From Vicugna pacos (lineage: Eukaryota > Chordata > Mammalia > Artiodactyla > Camelidae), in the NCBI RefSeq assembly GCF_048564905.1, contig NC_133013.1, positions 9,746,105-9,810,104 of the forward strand: DNA of 64,000 nucleotides, read 5' to 3'. The notes beneath the pieces were generated by a model that was not told the origin of the DNA, made no database searches, and saw only the letters and a list, made by a program, of their open reading frames with translations. The translations under genes were made by a program, and so were the position numbers. Shown one piece after another: positions 23,491 to 34,670 of the stretch. Position 1 is the first letter of the stretch; the number at the start of each line of letters is the position of its first letter.

Positions 23491-24809
23491 ATTTGTGGTA
23501 GAAGAATCTGATGCTTTGCACCATCCAGGGCAGAGCGTGGGCATGGCGTGTGCAGTCTTCTTCCGGCACGGGCTCTGCTCTGTCTCTGAGTGTTGCGTTA
23601 TAGAACAGGATTTTAAATTTCTTGTGAGTTGCTGGCCAAACTTTGGAAGCTGATCACCTCCCTGACAGATTCTGCTTGCATACCTCGTGGAGAGGAAGCC
23701 AACATCACACCAGGGCAGTCTAGTCTGATTGTGAGCCACCCTAATTGTAAAACCATTATTCTTTCTACTAATCCAAAACATTGGCTCAGTGTCATGCAGT
23801 CCACCCAAAGCAGCCGAAGATCAAAGATGGGCCAGGGAGGCTGTGCCTCTCCACCACCTGGATAGAAAGACCCAGGTGGCAATTCTCATCCTTGGAAGCA
23901 CGGTGAGCAAGGGCATTGACATGGGCGGCTGGACCGCGGACCTGACCTGGGGCTGCGTTAATGGAAGGATCATGTTCCAGCTCAATTACAGCTCCGTTCT
24001 CTCTGGTGCTGCTCAGGCCGCAGCTGAAACAAACTGGTGCTTATCCGTGGAGAGCAACCGGGGGATGAGAGGGCTTGAAACCTTTTGAACAGGGCTTGAG
24101 AAAACTAGGGCTATTTTGCTTTGGAGAAGGGATGCAGGGGTCCAGAGGCTCACGGTTGAAAGGGTGTTCAGATCATTAGGCCCAGCGCTTTCCGAGATGA
24201 TTTCAAGTGGTGCAGCTGAATTTTAGAAGGAGAGAAAGGAGGATCTGTTGAATTTTATTTCAATCTGAAATATATCAAGGTGAAAGTTTCCGTTTCTGAC
24301 TAATATGCCTGTAACGCTTACCTAACACTTGTTAATCTGCTTAAAAAAAAAAGTCTCCCAGCTGAGCACCCTTAGCTAGAATTTAAAGATTTGTCATTAT
24401 AAGATTTCTCTTTATTATCATGGCAAATGATGCCTTGAGGGTGATGTCTGGGTCCCTACTCCTGGGGTAGCCTGTTCTATTCTGGGACAGCTCTATTAGG
24501 ACATTCTTCTTAAGGAGCCCAAACCAGTATGCCCATATGTCTCCTCATTGGCCCAGTGCCCACCCCGGGGGCCATCCAGGTAGGTGGGCATGACTGTTCC
24601 CAGGGGCAGAGTTTCCCAGGCTGGAGGCCAGCTGCCCTGTCTCCTGAGTCCCTTTTAAGATCACCCACATGTTTCTTATTCTCCGTGGGTCCTCCTTTGA
24701 TGTGGGCTCCAGAGCCCATCCCACCCTGGAATCTTCTTTCAAGTCTGGCTTCTCCTGGAACATGGCATCCAGAACCCATGGAGTGGGTGCCAGGGTGGAA
24801 AAAAGTTGA
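23491..24809. other. Intron 3 stretch without a recognised feature
   Basis: Overlapping open frames of 70-115 codons on both strands have no family resemblance or splice context. No repeat family recognised. Confidence 0.4.
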
Positions 24810-24905
24810 GTTTTGGAGTTAGACCTGAGTTCAGACCTTCTGCCCCTTATGAGTGGGTGGCCTGGGTTAAGTTACGTGGCGCCTCTGAGCCTCAGTTTGG
24901 TGTCT
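24810..24905 (+). repeat. MIR SINE fragment
   Basis: TTTTGGAGTTAGACCTGAGT is followed by GGTTAAGTTACGTGGCGCCT and CTGAGCCTCAGTTTGG, a sense MIR core truncated on the right. Confidence 0.7.
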
Positions 24906-25314
24906 TCCTACTCGGCAGTGTGGCCCATGGCCCAGCAGCAAGGTGTCACCAGGGAGCTTGTTAGAAAGGCAGGAGCGTGTGCCCCACTCAACCCTGCTGA
25001 GCCAGGGTGTGTCCTTTAACAAGACCCCCAGGGGCCATCTGAGAGATGCGCGCTAGAGAACTGTGAGAGGAGAGCGGTGGCTGATGGGAGCATTCCTCGC
25101 TCTCCTTGGGCACCCTGTCTCCACAAAGCTAGCCTCAGTTGACCTCAGCATCTCTGTAGAACCAACCCAAGGATGACTCACCTCCAGCTGACAGTGAGCT
25201 CATTACCACGCACGCCCGGCCCCTGGGCTTTTAATACACACTTATCATGGCTCGATCCTCCAAAATGTATGTAGTTGATGTTTTGAATCCTTTTTTAATT
25301 CCCATTATGTATTT
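24906..25314. other. Intron 3 stretch without a recognised feature
   Basis: Unique-looking sequence between a MIR and an L1 end. Nothing supported. Confidence 0.35.
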
Positions 25315-26135
25315 ATAAGTAAACAGATTTATTGAGATATAATTCACATATCATACAATTACCCATTTAAAGCATACATTTCAGTGTCGCCCCACTTAAG
25401 TCTCATTACCCCTAAAAGAAACTGACCCCGACCCCCTTATCTGTCACGTCCTTCTACCCGCCTCTTCCCCATCCTCCTTAGCCTTAGGCAATCTATTCTG
25501 TTTCTGTGGATTTGCCTATTCTGGACACTTCTGATGCATGGAATCGTGCGGTATGTGGACTTTGGTGTCTGGCTCCTTACATCACTTAATGCCTTCATGG
25601 ACTGTCCGTTTCATGACATCTTTCAGTACTTCATTAATTTTTATGGCTGAATACTGTCCCATTGTATGGATTTACCACATTTTGTTCATCCATTTATTGA
25701 TTGATAGCTATTTGGGTTGTTGCCACCTTTTGGCTCTTACGAATAATGCTGCTTTGAAAAATCACATACAGGTTTTTGTGTGGATATATATGCGTGTATC
25801 TTTCCAAGTTACTATTTTTGTTTTCTTCCGAGAAGTACCCAGAAGTGAGATTGCTGAATCATGGGGTAGTTCGATTTAAACATTTTAGAGGAACTTCCAT
25901 ACTGTTTTCCGTAGTGGCTGCACCAATTTACATTCCCACCAATGGCGCACAAGGGCTCCCTTTTCTCCACATCCTTGCCAACTCTTGTTATTTCTTGCTT
26001 TTTGATAATAGCCATTCTAACAGATGCGAAGTGATATTTCATTGTGATTTTGGCTTCTGTTTCCCTGATGATGAGTGATGTTCAACACTTCTTCATATAC
26101 CTGTTGGCCATCTGTATGTCTTCTTTGGAAAAATA
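25315..26135 (-). mobile_element. L1M 3' end
   Basis: The antisense 3' UTR begins TTTATTGAGATATAATTCAC and continues ACAATTACCCATTTAAAGCA. It is followed by antisense ORF2 3' sequence: TGTGGATTTGCCTATTCTGG, TGGCTGAATACTGTCCCATT and AATTTACATTCCCACCAATG. Long and diverged. Confidence 0.85.
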
Positions 26136-26154
26136 TTCAGAGTAAATGTGTTCT

Positions 26155-27450
26155 GAGATTCAATTTTCCATGTGCGGAAGGGAGTGTTTTCTCACAGCAC
26201 CAAGTAATTCTCCAGACACCAGCTGAATGTTCTACCATTCAACTCAATTCTGACACTGACTGGAGATACCATCAGATCATTACCTGAAAACTGGGTTCGC
26301 CTCTTGGAGAGTGTTGAGCCAAAAGACACAACCAAGCCAAGGATCGGGAGAAGGAAAGATTTATTATTACTTGCAGCAAGTAAGGAGACCACCGAGGCTC
26401 TTTCTCAAAGCAGCGTCTCTCCTAACGGCAAAATTGGGGAGGTTTTAAGATGAGGGTACATGCATATTCATGAAGAGGCTTGGGCAGTCGAAAGGGTCCA
26501 AGTTTTAGTTGACTGAAGTCACCAGAATCAGGAATGGTCAACATCATTCTCCTTTCAGGCTTATCCGTACCACTGAAACACAGCTAGGAGTCTTTAGAGC
26601 TGATATATTATCTTTGCTGTTGTTACTTCTCTTGCCTGATAATAGTCCTTTGTTTCTGCGTTCTTCTGTACCCTTAGGATCATTAATTACTGAGACCTGT
26701 TCAAGGGCAAGCATTGTAGCCAGGCTTAGACTGCAAAATGGCTTAGGTCAAAAGTGGCTTCTCTTATGTCATGCCTGGGTCTCTTTCTCTGGGAACCCCC
26801 TGCCCTGTCTGCTTACAAGATTCCACAGGTTAAAGGTTCAGTCGTACAAGATCCCCCTGCCTCCCCTTCAAGCCTGGGCTGCTACCTGTACTAATGACCG
26901 ACTGGCTATAAAGCAGAGGTTCCCATGACTCCCTCCTCGGGTTGGGTTAATTTGCTAGAATGGCTGGCAGGACTCAGAGAAATATTTTACCTACTAGATT
27001 ACTGGTTTGTTATAAAAGGATGTAACTCAGGAACAGCCTGATGGGAGAGATGCAGAGGGCAACGTTAAGGGGAAGGGCATGGAACTTCTTCTATGCCTTC
27101 TCCACGTGTGCCACTCTCCCAACACCTCCACGTGGTCTCCAACCTGGAAGCTCTCTGAACCCTCCCCTTTTGGGTTTTTGTAGAGGCTTCATTACACAGG
27201 CATGAGTGATTAAATCATTGACCACTGGCAGTTGATTCTACCTCTAGGCCCTCTCCCCTTCCCAGAGGTCGGGGGTGTGGACAGAAAATTCCAACCCTCC
27301 GATCACATGGTTGGTTTTCCTGGCAACCAGCCCCCCATCTGTAGGTGGGTTCAAAAGTCACCTCATTAACATAACAAGAGACACCTTCCTTGTTCTCATC
27401 ACTTAAGAAATTCCAAGGGTTTTAGGAGCCCTGTGCCAGAAATGAGATAA
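26155..27450 (-). mobile_element. Old LTR interrupted by a younger LTR
   Basis: Two LTR-like segments, about 26155-26285 and 26885-27450, read as parts of one old retroviral-type LTR whose family I cannot name with confidence. The piece between them, about 26286-26884, looks like a different and less diverged LTR in antisense orientation, with an antisense AATAAA-type signal near 26358-26366. Both are non-functional fossils with no gag, pol or env sequence seen. Boundaries are approximate. Confidence 0.45.
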
Positions 27451-27455
27451 AGACC

Positions 27456-27485
27456 TAATGTGTGTGTGTATATATATATTTTTAA
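27456..27485. repeat. (TG)n/(TA)n simple repeat
   Basis: A short TGTGTGTGTATATATATATT tract at the junction of the LTR block and an L1 fragment. Confidence 0.8.
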
Positions 27486-27768
27486 ATTATAAATCACAGT
27501 ATCACACAGGTTCTCTGCCCATTTTTTAACCACATTTTTTTTTTTTGCTATTGAGTTGTATGAATTCTTCATATATTTTGGAAATTAACCTTTTATCAAA
27601 TAAATGATTTGTAAATATTTTTTCCTATTCAGTACATTGCCTTTTCATTTTGCTGGACAGTTTCCAAACTATGCTTTAGTTTGATGTAGTCCCATTTGTT
27701 TATTTTTGCTTTTGTTGCCTTTATATTTGGTGTTAAGTCCAAAAAATCATCACCAAGACCAATGTCAA
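27486..27768 (-). mobile_element. L1 ORF2/3' fragment, first of two
   Basis: Antisense L1: TGCTATTGAGTTGTATGAAT, then TATATTTTGGAAATTAACC, and GTTAAGTCCAAAAAATCATC at its end. It covers the same part of L1 as the next fragment, so the two are separate insertions rather than one copy. Confidence 0.75.
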
Positions 27769-28135
27769 GGGGTCATTGTGGTTTTGATTTTCATTTCCCT
27801 GATGACTAAGGATGTTGAACATCTTTTCAAGTGTTTATTGGCCATTTTAACATCTTCTTTGGAGAATTATGTATTGAGATCCTTTGCCCATTGGGTTATT
27901 TGTCTTCTTGAGTTGGAAGAATTCTTTATGCATTCTAGATACAAGTTTCTTATCGGATATATGAATTACAAAAACTTTCTCCTATTCTGTGGGTTATCTT
28001 TTTACTTTCTCGATGGTGTCCTTAGAAACACAAAAGTTTAAAATTTCTATCACATTTTATCTATTTTTCCTTTTTGTTTTGTTGCTTGTGCTTTTGGTGT
28101 TAAATCTAAGAAAACTTGGCTTGTTTGAAGAGTAA
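27769..28135 (-). mobile_element. L1 ORF2/3' fragment, second of two
   Basis: Antisense L1: TTTTCATTTCCCTGATGACT, then AAGGATGTTGAACATC, CCTTTGCCCATTGGGTTATT and TGTGCTTTTGGTGTTAAATC. Same orientation as, and partly repeating, the fragment before it. Confidence 0.78.
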
Positions 28136-31100
28136 GTCCTTTTATCCAGTTCTATTCACTCTTCCTTCTGGCTGTGTAGTTAATATCATTTGAGGTTCTG
28201 AAGGTGTGCATTCTTTATTTTTAATCCAAATATTTAAAAAACGCTTTTAAAAAATGCATGCAATCATTATACCACAACACACACACCGAACCCATTACTT
28301 AGTGTACATTTCTGGAGACTTTAAGGGACTCATAAAATGCAAGTCAAGAGACTTTATGAAATGCATGCCTGAGGTTAAGAATGGAGTGGAATCCGGCCGC
28401 TAAAATTAAGGTGACATGTTTAATTATTTTCCTAACACTAGCCTAGAACACTCTTCAGAAAAGGGAGTGAAGCCAGTTTACCTTCTGCGGTCTCGGTGAA
28501 TTCATGCTGATTTTAGGGCCAGTGTCTCTTTTCTAGGGTTTTTATAGGCTGTCTTTCATAATTCACTTTACACCATCGTTAGGAGGGGATGTTCAGGGAC
28601 CCAGGTGTTAGTTTCAAGACCTGCACCTTCCCCTCCCACACTGGGAGAGCACTGGCTCATGTGGCTTTCTGGCCCCCTCCCAGCACCCCATGCTCTCAGA
28701 GACTCAGGGTGACAACCTCAGGATTGCATTTGCAGGACTCCCTGGCCCCTGAGATGTACGTTCACTGGGTCTAGAGGCTTGGGCTTCTCAACAGTAGCTA
28801 ACACACTCCTTTGCCTGTCTGTCCGCTGTTTCCAGCTACCAGCCTCCCTCCTAGTTTGGAGGCCCTTTGCCTTCCCAGTGAAGAGGGGCCTCTGTGACCA
28901 TCAGAGCATCTGGCTAAGGTGTGTTTCTCCCTTGAGCTCTCCCCCTGCCCCAGACCAGACAGCCTACCCAGGCAGCTCACCTGTTTCCCTGAACGTCTTC
29001 CCAGCCTACCTGAACTTTCTTCCGACTTCCATCTTCTTGGATTGTGCTGGGCCTGGGGACCGTGGTTCTGGGGCACCTCTTCCACCCTTCACATTTGTCC
29101 TTTTAACATCTGACCCTTTCTGATGGAAGCCCTCTTGGCAATCCTAGGCCACATGTATGGTTTTTCTAGACTATCTCTTCCTGTTTTCCTTGTTATTAAA
29201 TTTGTCAGATTTTTTCAGCTCTCTTTCTGGCAATGTTCGACTTTTTTTTCCTCTTTATAAAACCCAGCGGTCAGATGATCAAAGGGCAGGGCAAAGAATA
29301 TGTAGAGGCTGATTAAAAATGGCAATTTATAATTGAGTCAGATGAAAGGGATGTAATGCCAAGTGCTATGGAAGTTTCCAGAATAAAGGGACTCTTGGGT
29401 GTTGCTGGGTATGGGAAGGAGCACCGAGTTCTTGGCAGGGAAGTCCAGTCTGGCCAACATAGAGGGTAGGAGGCCTGAGAGGTTCTCTGGTGCCTGCTCT
29501 GTGGGACCTCTGGCCCCCTGGCCTGCCGTCCAGGCTCACTGGTGGCCACACAGCTGCCCCTGTACCCACAGGGCTGGCCGCTCTGGACCTGAAGCAGCAC
29601 CTCGAGAGGCACACAGATCACGGAAGACAGGCCCCCCATCCTGGGCAGCGCCCTGTCTTGCAGACGCTGGCCATGAGCCTCACCGGCCTCTCCTGTGAAC
29701 GTCTGGAAGCTTCCTCGCACAGAGTCTCCTCATTGTGCTCCAGGCCCTTGGCTGGTGGGGCGTCCGTGCTGAGGGGAGTTGGCAGGTTGCCTGGTGGTGC
29801 TATGGAGGCTGACGGGGGCGGACTGGAAGAGGGGACTTGCCTTTGGATCTCCAACCCTTGCAGAACGCTTTGCTCATGATCGGAAGGGAGGATGGAGAGA
29901 AGGGAGGGCAGGTGCAGCATCCCGGGGAGGCTGCGCGTGCCCAGGGGAGAGAGGCGGAGGGCTTGTTTGGTGGGGAGGACGTGGGCTGGTGAATTAATGG
30001 AAATGACAGGATTTGGGATGGACAGGAGGTGTGGGGGAGGGAGGCCTGGGAGGGACCTGAGTTCCGGCTGGGCGTGGTGGTGGTGCCAGCAGTGCTGAGT
30101 GATCTGGAAGGAAATGCTTGGGTGAGGGCAGCCTAAGCTCATGTCCGCAGGGTCTGCCGGCCTCAGACTGGAGGAGGGGTCCAGGCGGGGCCTTCACTTT
30201 GCAGATTCTTCCTGGAGGGTGTGTGCAGTTAATTCCCTATGCAGGGGAGGCAGCGAGGCTGAGAAACGGAATGCGGGGGTCCTTCCGGAGAAGGCGGGTG
30301 GAGGGCAGGTTGTTTGTGTTTGTTACCGCATGTTGATTTCCCTGATTAGAACATCTTTCCCCTCAGCTCGCTTCCAGGACATTTTGTGACCAAGCATAAC
30401 ACTCATCCTTCAAATTGCTGCTAATTTATTTACGGTTTTTGGTGATTGCATGTCATGTGCACCCTGAGAAAAACAAGCAGGGAATCGAAAAATGATGATT
30501 TTTTCCTGGAAAAGCGTGCCCGGTCTAGGCCTGCAGTGACAGTGAGAGCCAAGGCAAACATTCAGATGAAACCGGAGCCGCTGTGGAGCCGCCTTCCTGG
30601 TGGCTGTCGTGGGCTGGTGGGGATTGCGACATGGTGGGCTTGGGGCCAGGCGCTCTCTGGGCTGCGCGTGGGGCAGGTGGGAGGGGGGTCAGGAGGGGTG
30701 GGTGGGTGGAAAGTGAGATGTGCCCCTGAGATGCCCGGAGAACTTCTGCAGAGCTGGGAGGCCCTTCCGGGGACATTCCTCACCCCTGAGCAGGCTGCCT
30801 AGATTTTGGGGAGGGGTCAGGGGTAGAAGGCCAGACAATGAGGGTGGGGAGGTGCTGTGAATCTGTGACCTCCAGGAAGGGACTCAGCTAGAGCCGCTCC
30901 TGGTCCTGTGCATGCTGTGAAGGGAGAGGTCTGGCCTCCCAGCTGGTGGGACGAATTGGGCTCAACCCAGCTCTATTTAGCAGGACGAGCCCATCAGACT
31001 GAATCAGCGAAGCGCTTCCTCCGCTGTGAAGCGTGTCTCCGGTGAAAACCAAGCTAACATGGTGGGAGTGGAGGAGAGGCTTGCTGACCTGGTGAAGTCT

Positions 31101-32294
31101 GAGTTTCATCATGCGGAGAAGTCACTGCAGTTTTTCTGGCTTCCAAGTGTAACGACCCCCAGAGACTCAAGAACACTGAATGTTCAGGGACCACCTGCTT
31201 AGCAGGCCCCCTTTGATGCAGCCTCTGTTGTCCGGTGGACATTGAATCTTTTATGCTCAAGTCTGTGCTTGCTTTTGGGATAATACAGAGGTAGATGTCA
31301 GCCCCAAATGGGTCCCATTCTCCCACCATTCACTGCGGGAGCCCCACTTAAGTGGATTTGACAGTCTGGGGGAAAAGAGTTTTGGCCAGAAACTCAGCCT
31401 CAATTTAGATGCCTGCTCCTCCTGGCGGCAAAGGTGCCTGTGTGGCCCTGCAGGCTGGGCCAGGGTCAGGTGGCTCCCAGGTAGAGGAGGACCTGAGTTC
31501 ACATAAGCTAAGGGAGCTTTGTGCCAGAAACGGAGAGAGTTCTGTTTTCCCTGGGCCATGATGGATGCAGATTGAAGAACTAGTCACGGTGACAGTGCTG
31601 TGTTTTGGGAACACATGTTGGCTATTGTTTGGGATTTCCTTCGTTATTCCCTGTTAATTTATGGCACTTACTGTGAGCCGGATTTAAATGTAGGGGAAAA
31701 CAGCATCCGACGAACAAAGACATGTCATTCTTACCAAGGGATGAATAGTATTTGGAAAACAGAGAAGTTCCAAGGAAAATATTCCGAGTGTCAAGGATGG
31801 AGCCATTATCTGGGGGCGGGGAGCATTTCTTTGAGGCATCTGAGGTTTTTACCACTGCAGCGTGGGCTGTCTGCACCCTTCTCTGCTTCCCCCAGCCCTG
31901 AGAAACTCTTGCTTGCCTCGGTGCAGCCTGTGATTTTTAAGGTGCCTTTCCTAGCGCTGGTGTGGGTTTCTTCCTGCCTCCAACACCTTGCTGTCCAGCT
32001 GTCCTGCAGGACCCAGGCACCCCATGTCACTGCATCTTCCTTGATTGAAAATCTTGACTCATGAAAACAAAATTGCTGGAGGGAAGAAAGGCCTGGGAAC
32101 CACAGGGAGGCTGACGCAAAGATACTGCAAACCAGATGTTTCTTTCTCCGTGGCAAGGAGGCGCCCAGGTTCACCGGGCATCTGGGGAAATGCTTTTCTT
32201 TAAGGAAGACATCTGTATGGAAAAGGTAGCCCGAGTAATGCGATGTGACAGTTGCTATGTCAACGCACGTATTTTTTCCCCTCCCCTTAAATTA
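28136..32294. other. Intron 3 stretch, mostly unique sequence
   Basis: The first hundred bases may still be L1-like. From 28300 to 32290 I recognise no repeat family, exon or RNA gene. The region is GC-rich between 29400 and 31000 and holds many overlapping open frames on both strands, the longest 174 codons on the minus strand at 29618-30142. None has family similarity or splice borders. Confidence 0.4.
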
Positions 32295-32311
32295 TTGACT
32301 GGCTCAGTCAA
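32295..32311. repeat. Perfect 7-bp inverted repeat with 3-base spacer
   Basis: TTGACTG, GCT, CAGTCAA. Each arm contains an AP-1-like TGACTG/CAGTCA element, and a TTGCATAA (C/EBP- or octamer-like) follows within 12 bases. It could be a regulatory site. Prediction only. Confidence 0.35.
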
Positions 32312-32789
32312 TGTTGCATAAAAGTCATGCAATGCCTTGGAATGTGTTTATGTGCTGTCCTCTGCCAGAACTTTTCAGCATTTTTTTTTCCCTACGTGTA
32401 TTTTGCTTTTGGGAAGATGGCCTGTCACTTTGGTTTAACTGTGCTCTTTTTTGGGGGGAAACTACATATTTCTTAGATTTGTAATGGGGCAGTGGTGGCT
32501 TAGACTGCAGGGGAGCGATTGGGGGCCATGGATGGCGGGGTGGGGGGCAGCAGGGGACTCGAAGCCCCTTCAGCTGTGATAGAAGAAGTTTAAACTGCTG
32601 CCAGTACGTGAACAACTTGTAGTTAGTGTGGGGAAGTGGGGGTGTGTGTGTGGACCCCTTCTTCCTTGGATCCCATGATGGTGGGGGGCACAGACCTTCT
32701 CTGTCTCTGCTCAGGTCCAGGCTGTGTATCCAGCTGCCTGTTGGCCACCCCAACCTTGCTACGTCTAAAAGGCATTTCAAAACTGAAAC

Positions 32790-33300
32790 TCTCACCACTC
32801 CTCCTTGTCTTCACTTCCTCCTGTGAAGGCACCTGCGTCCTTCTGCTCAAGATTGCGAGCTGGCTGCCGCCTGCCTCCCTCCCCTCTCTCTTCTGCCTTA
32901 GGACCAGTTCGATTCCCAGGTGGTCTTTTCTCCCGCTGAGAATCTCTCTCCTGGCCAGCATGATTGCTACACTCAGCCCCTCCTCGCTTCTTAGCTGGAT
33001 CACCATGGCCTCCCATTGTCCTCCCTGCCTCCGGCCTCACCCCCACCTGAATCTATTCTCCACACTCAGTGTGATCCTTCTCAAATAACTTTTTTTTTTT
33101 TAAATTTCAGAAGGACTCATTCTTCCCATCTGGGTATAACCCAACTGTTCTCTTCCTAAAACACCACTCTGATCACGCCTCGCAGCGACTGTACTCCTCC
33201 AGAGATACATTACGAAGCCAAAACCTCAGCCTAGTCCCCAGACCCCTAACACTGGAGCCCAGTCTGCTTCAGGCCTATACTTGGACCTCTTCCCCAGGCC
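32790..33300 (+). mobile_element. L2 LINE fragment
   Basis: L2-like sense phrases: GATCACCATGGCCTCCCATT, then GAATCTATTCTCCACACTCA, GTGTGATCCTTCTCAAATAA and CACCACTCTGATCACGCCTC. Pyrimidine-rich and diverged; edges uncertain. Confidence 0.6.
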
Positions 33301-33309
33301 TCCCAGCCA

Positions 33310-33672
33310 GCCTGCCGTGGTCTGAATGTCTGTGTCCCCTGCCAAAGACACGTGTTGAGATCCTAAGCCCATGTGATGGGGTTGGGCTGTGGGGCATTTG
33401 AGAGATGCTTAGGTTGTGAGGGTGGAGTCCTCACCATATGGTTAGTGCCCTTATCAGAGAGACCCCAGAGGGCTCACGTGCCCCTTCTGCCACATAAGGA
33501 TGCAGTGAGAAGTTGGCCATCTGCCACCCAGAAAGGCTCTCATCAGCACCCAACCATGCTGACACCCTGGTCTCAGACTTCCAGCCTCCAGAAGTGTGAG
33601 AAATAAGTTTGTGTTGTTCTAACCCACCCCCGGACAAGGGTATTTTGTCATGGGAGCCTGTGTGGACGAAGA
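33310..33672 (+). mobile_element. MaLR-type (MLT1 group) solo LTR
   Basis: Recognised from the GTCTGAATGTCTGTGTCCCC start, the AGTGCCCTTATCAGAGAGAC middle and the GTGAGAAATAAGTTTGTGTT end that contains the poly(A) signal. An old ERVL-MaLR fossil without internal region, diverged, and predating the placental radiation if the family call is right. Confidence 0.7.
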
Positions 33673-34039
33673 CACAGCCCGAGTGGGTTTCTGATGCTGC
33701 TTACGTCTCGGGCACTGGTCATGGTGTGGATGGTGGCGGCCTGGTGGCCTGCTTAATCCTGCTGGGCAGTGTCTTCTGTCCTGGACCCTCGGTGCCAAGG
33801 CCAGTGCCCGACGTTCATCAGTGTTTGCTGAGTAAGTGGCAGCCCCTCCCCAACCCAAAGTGCAAAAGGAGGTCCACCCTGTTACGGTCTTTCCATGCTG
33901 GCCTTTCCTTTCTCGTCACTGTCTTGGCTTGTCCCCCTCCACCTCACTTGTCTCATCTTTGTCTGCCCTACTTGCCGGCCTTTGTGGGGCCTGGTCCCGG
34001 CTCAGTCCCCTGGTCTCCCTGTCCATTCTTCACTTGGGG
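33673..34039. other. Intron 3 stretch without a recognised feature
   Basis: GC-rich unique-looking sequence between an LTR and a MIR. Confidence 0.35.
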
Positions 34040-34135
34040 AGCGCAGTGGTTAGAACGGGGGCTCTGGAGCCACTGAGACCCAGTTCACATTCATTCCCAA
34101 CGCTGCTGCTCACAGGCATGGACATGTGGTTGGAG
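34040..34135 (+). repeat. MIR SINE 5' part
   Basis: GCGCAGTGGTTAGAACGGGG and GCTCTGGAGCCACTGAGACC match the tRNA-derived head of MIR. The 3' part is not recognisable. Confidence 0.7.
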
Positions 34136-34670
34136 TGAATATTACAATTTTGAAACAGTAAGCAGGTCACATCCCTCTCATCTGAAGCACGTGGCTGCCA
34201 GTGGTCTGCAGAGTGCAGCCCTGAGGCCTCCCCGGCCGGGAGGTGCTTCATGTCCCAGGTCCTGTCTCCAACTCCGAGTGGTAAGTGTCTCAAACCAGAG
34301 TCTGAATTTATTTCCTCCAGTGGATTTGTTATTTGCTCAGCACATAATTGCTACTCAGCATGTAGGTGGGATGAACACCGTGTGCTTCAGAATTGTGACC
34401 TCTGGAGGGTCCTGAGCCACCTTGCTGCCTCCCCCATCCTCTGTGCTGGGCAGGTGAGGAGGGACGGTAAGCACACCCACCTATGCCTCGTCCTCCACCT
34501 GGATGTCGCTGATTCGTCACGATGCTCCCCGTGCTGAGTTGGACGGGGCCTCAAAGTTCTTCTCAGGGCAACTCCCCGCTGCCACAACCCATCCACTCAA
34601 GGTGGCAGCTGACAGCCAGCTTTCCCTGACCTGAACTGTGGAGACATCACACTGACTTTTAAAAAATGAT

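Noticed and set aside
29618-30142. 174-codon minus-strand frame in intron 3
   Set aside because: Low-complexity proline/serine-rich translation of GC-rich intron, with overlapping open frames on the other strand and no family resemblance.
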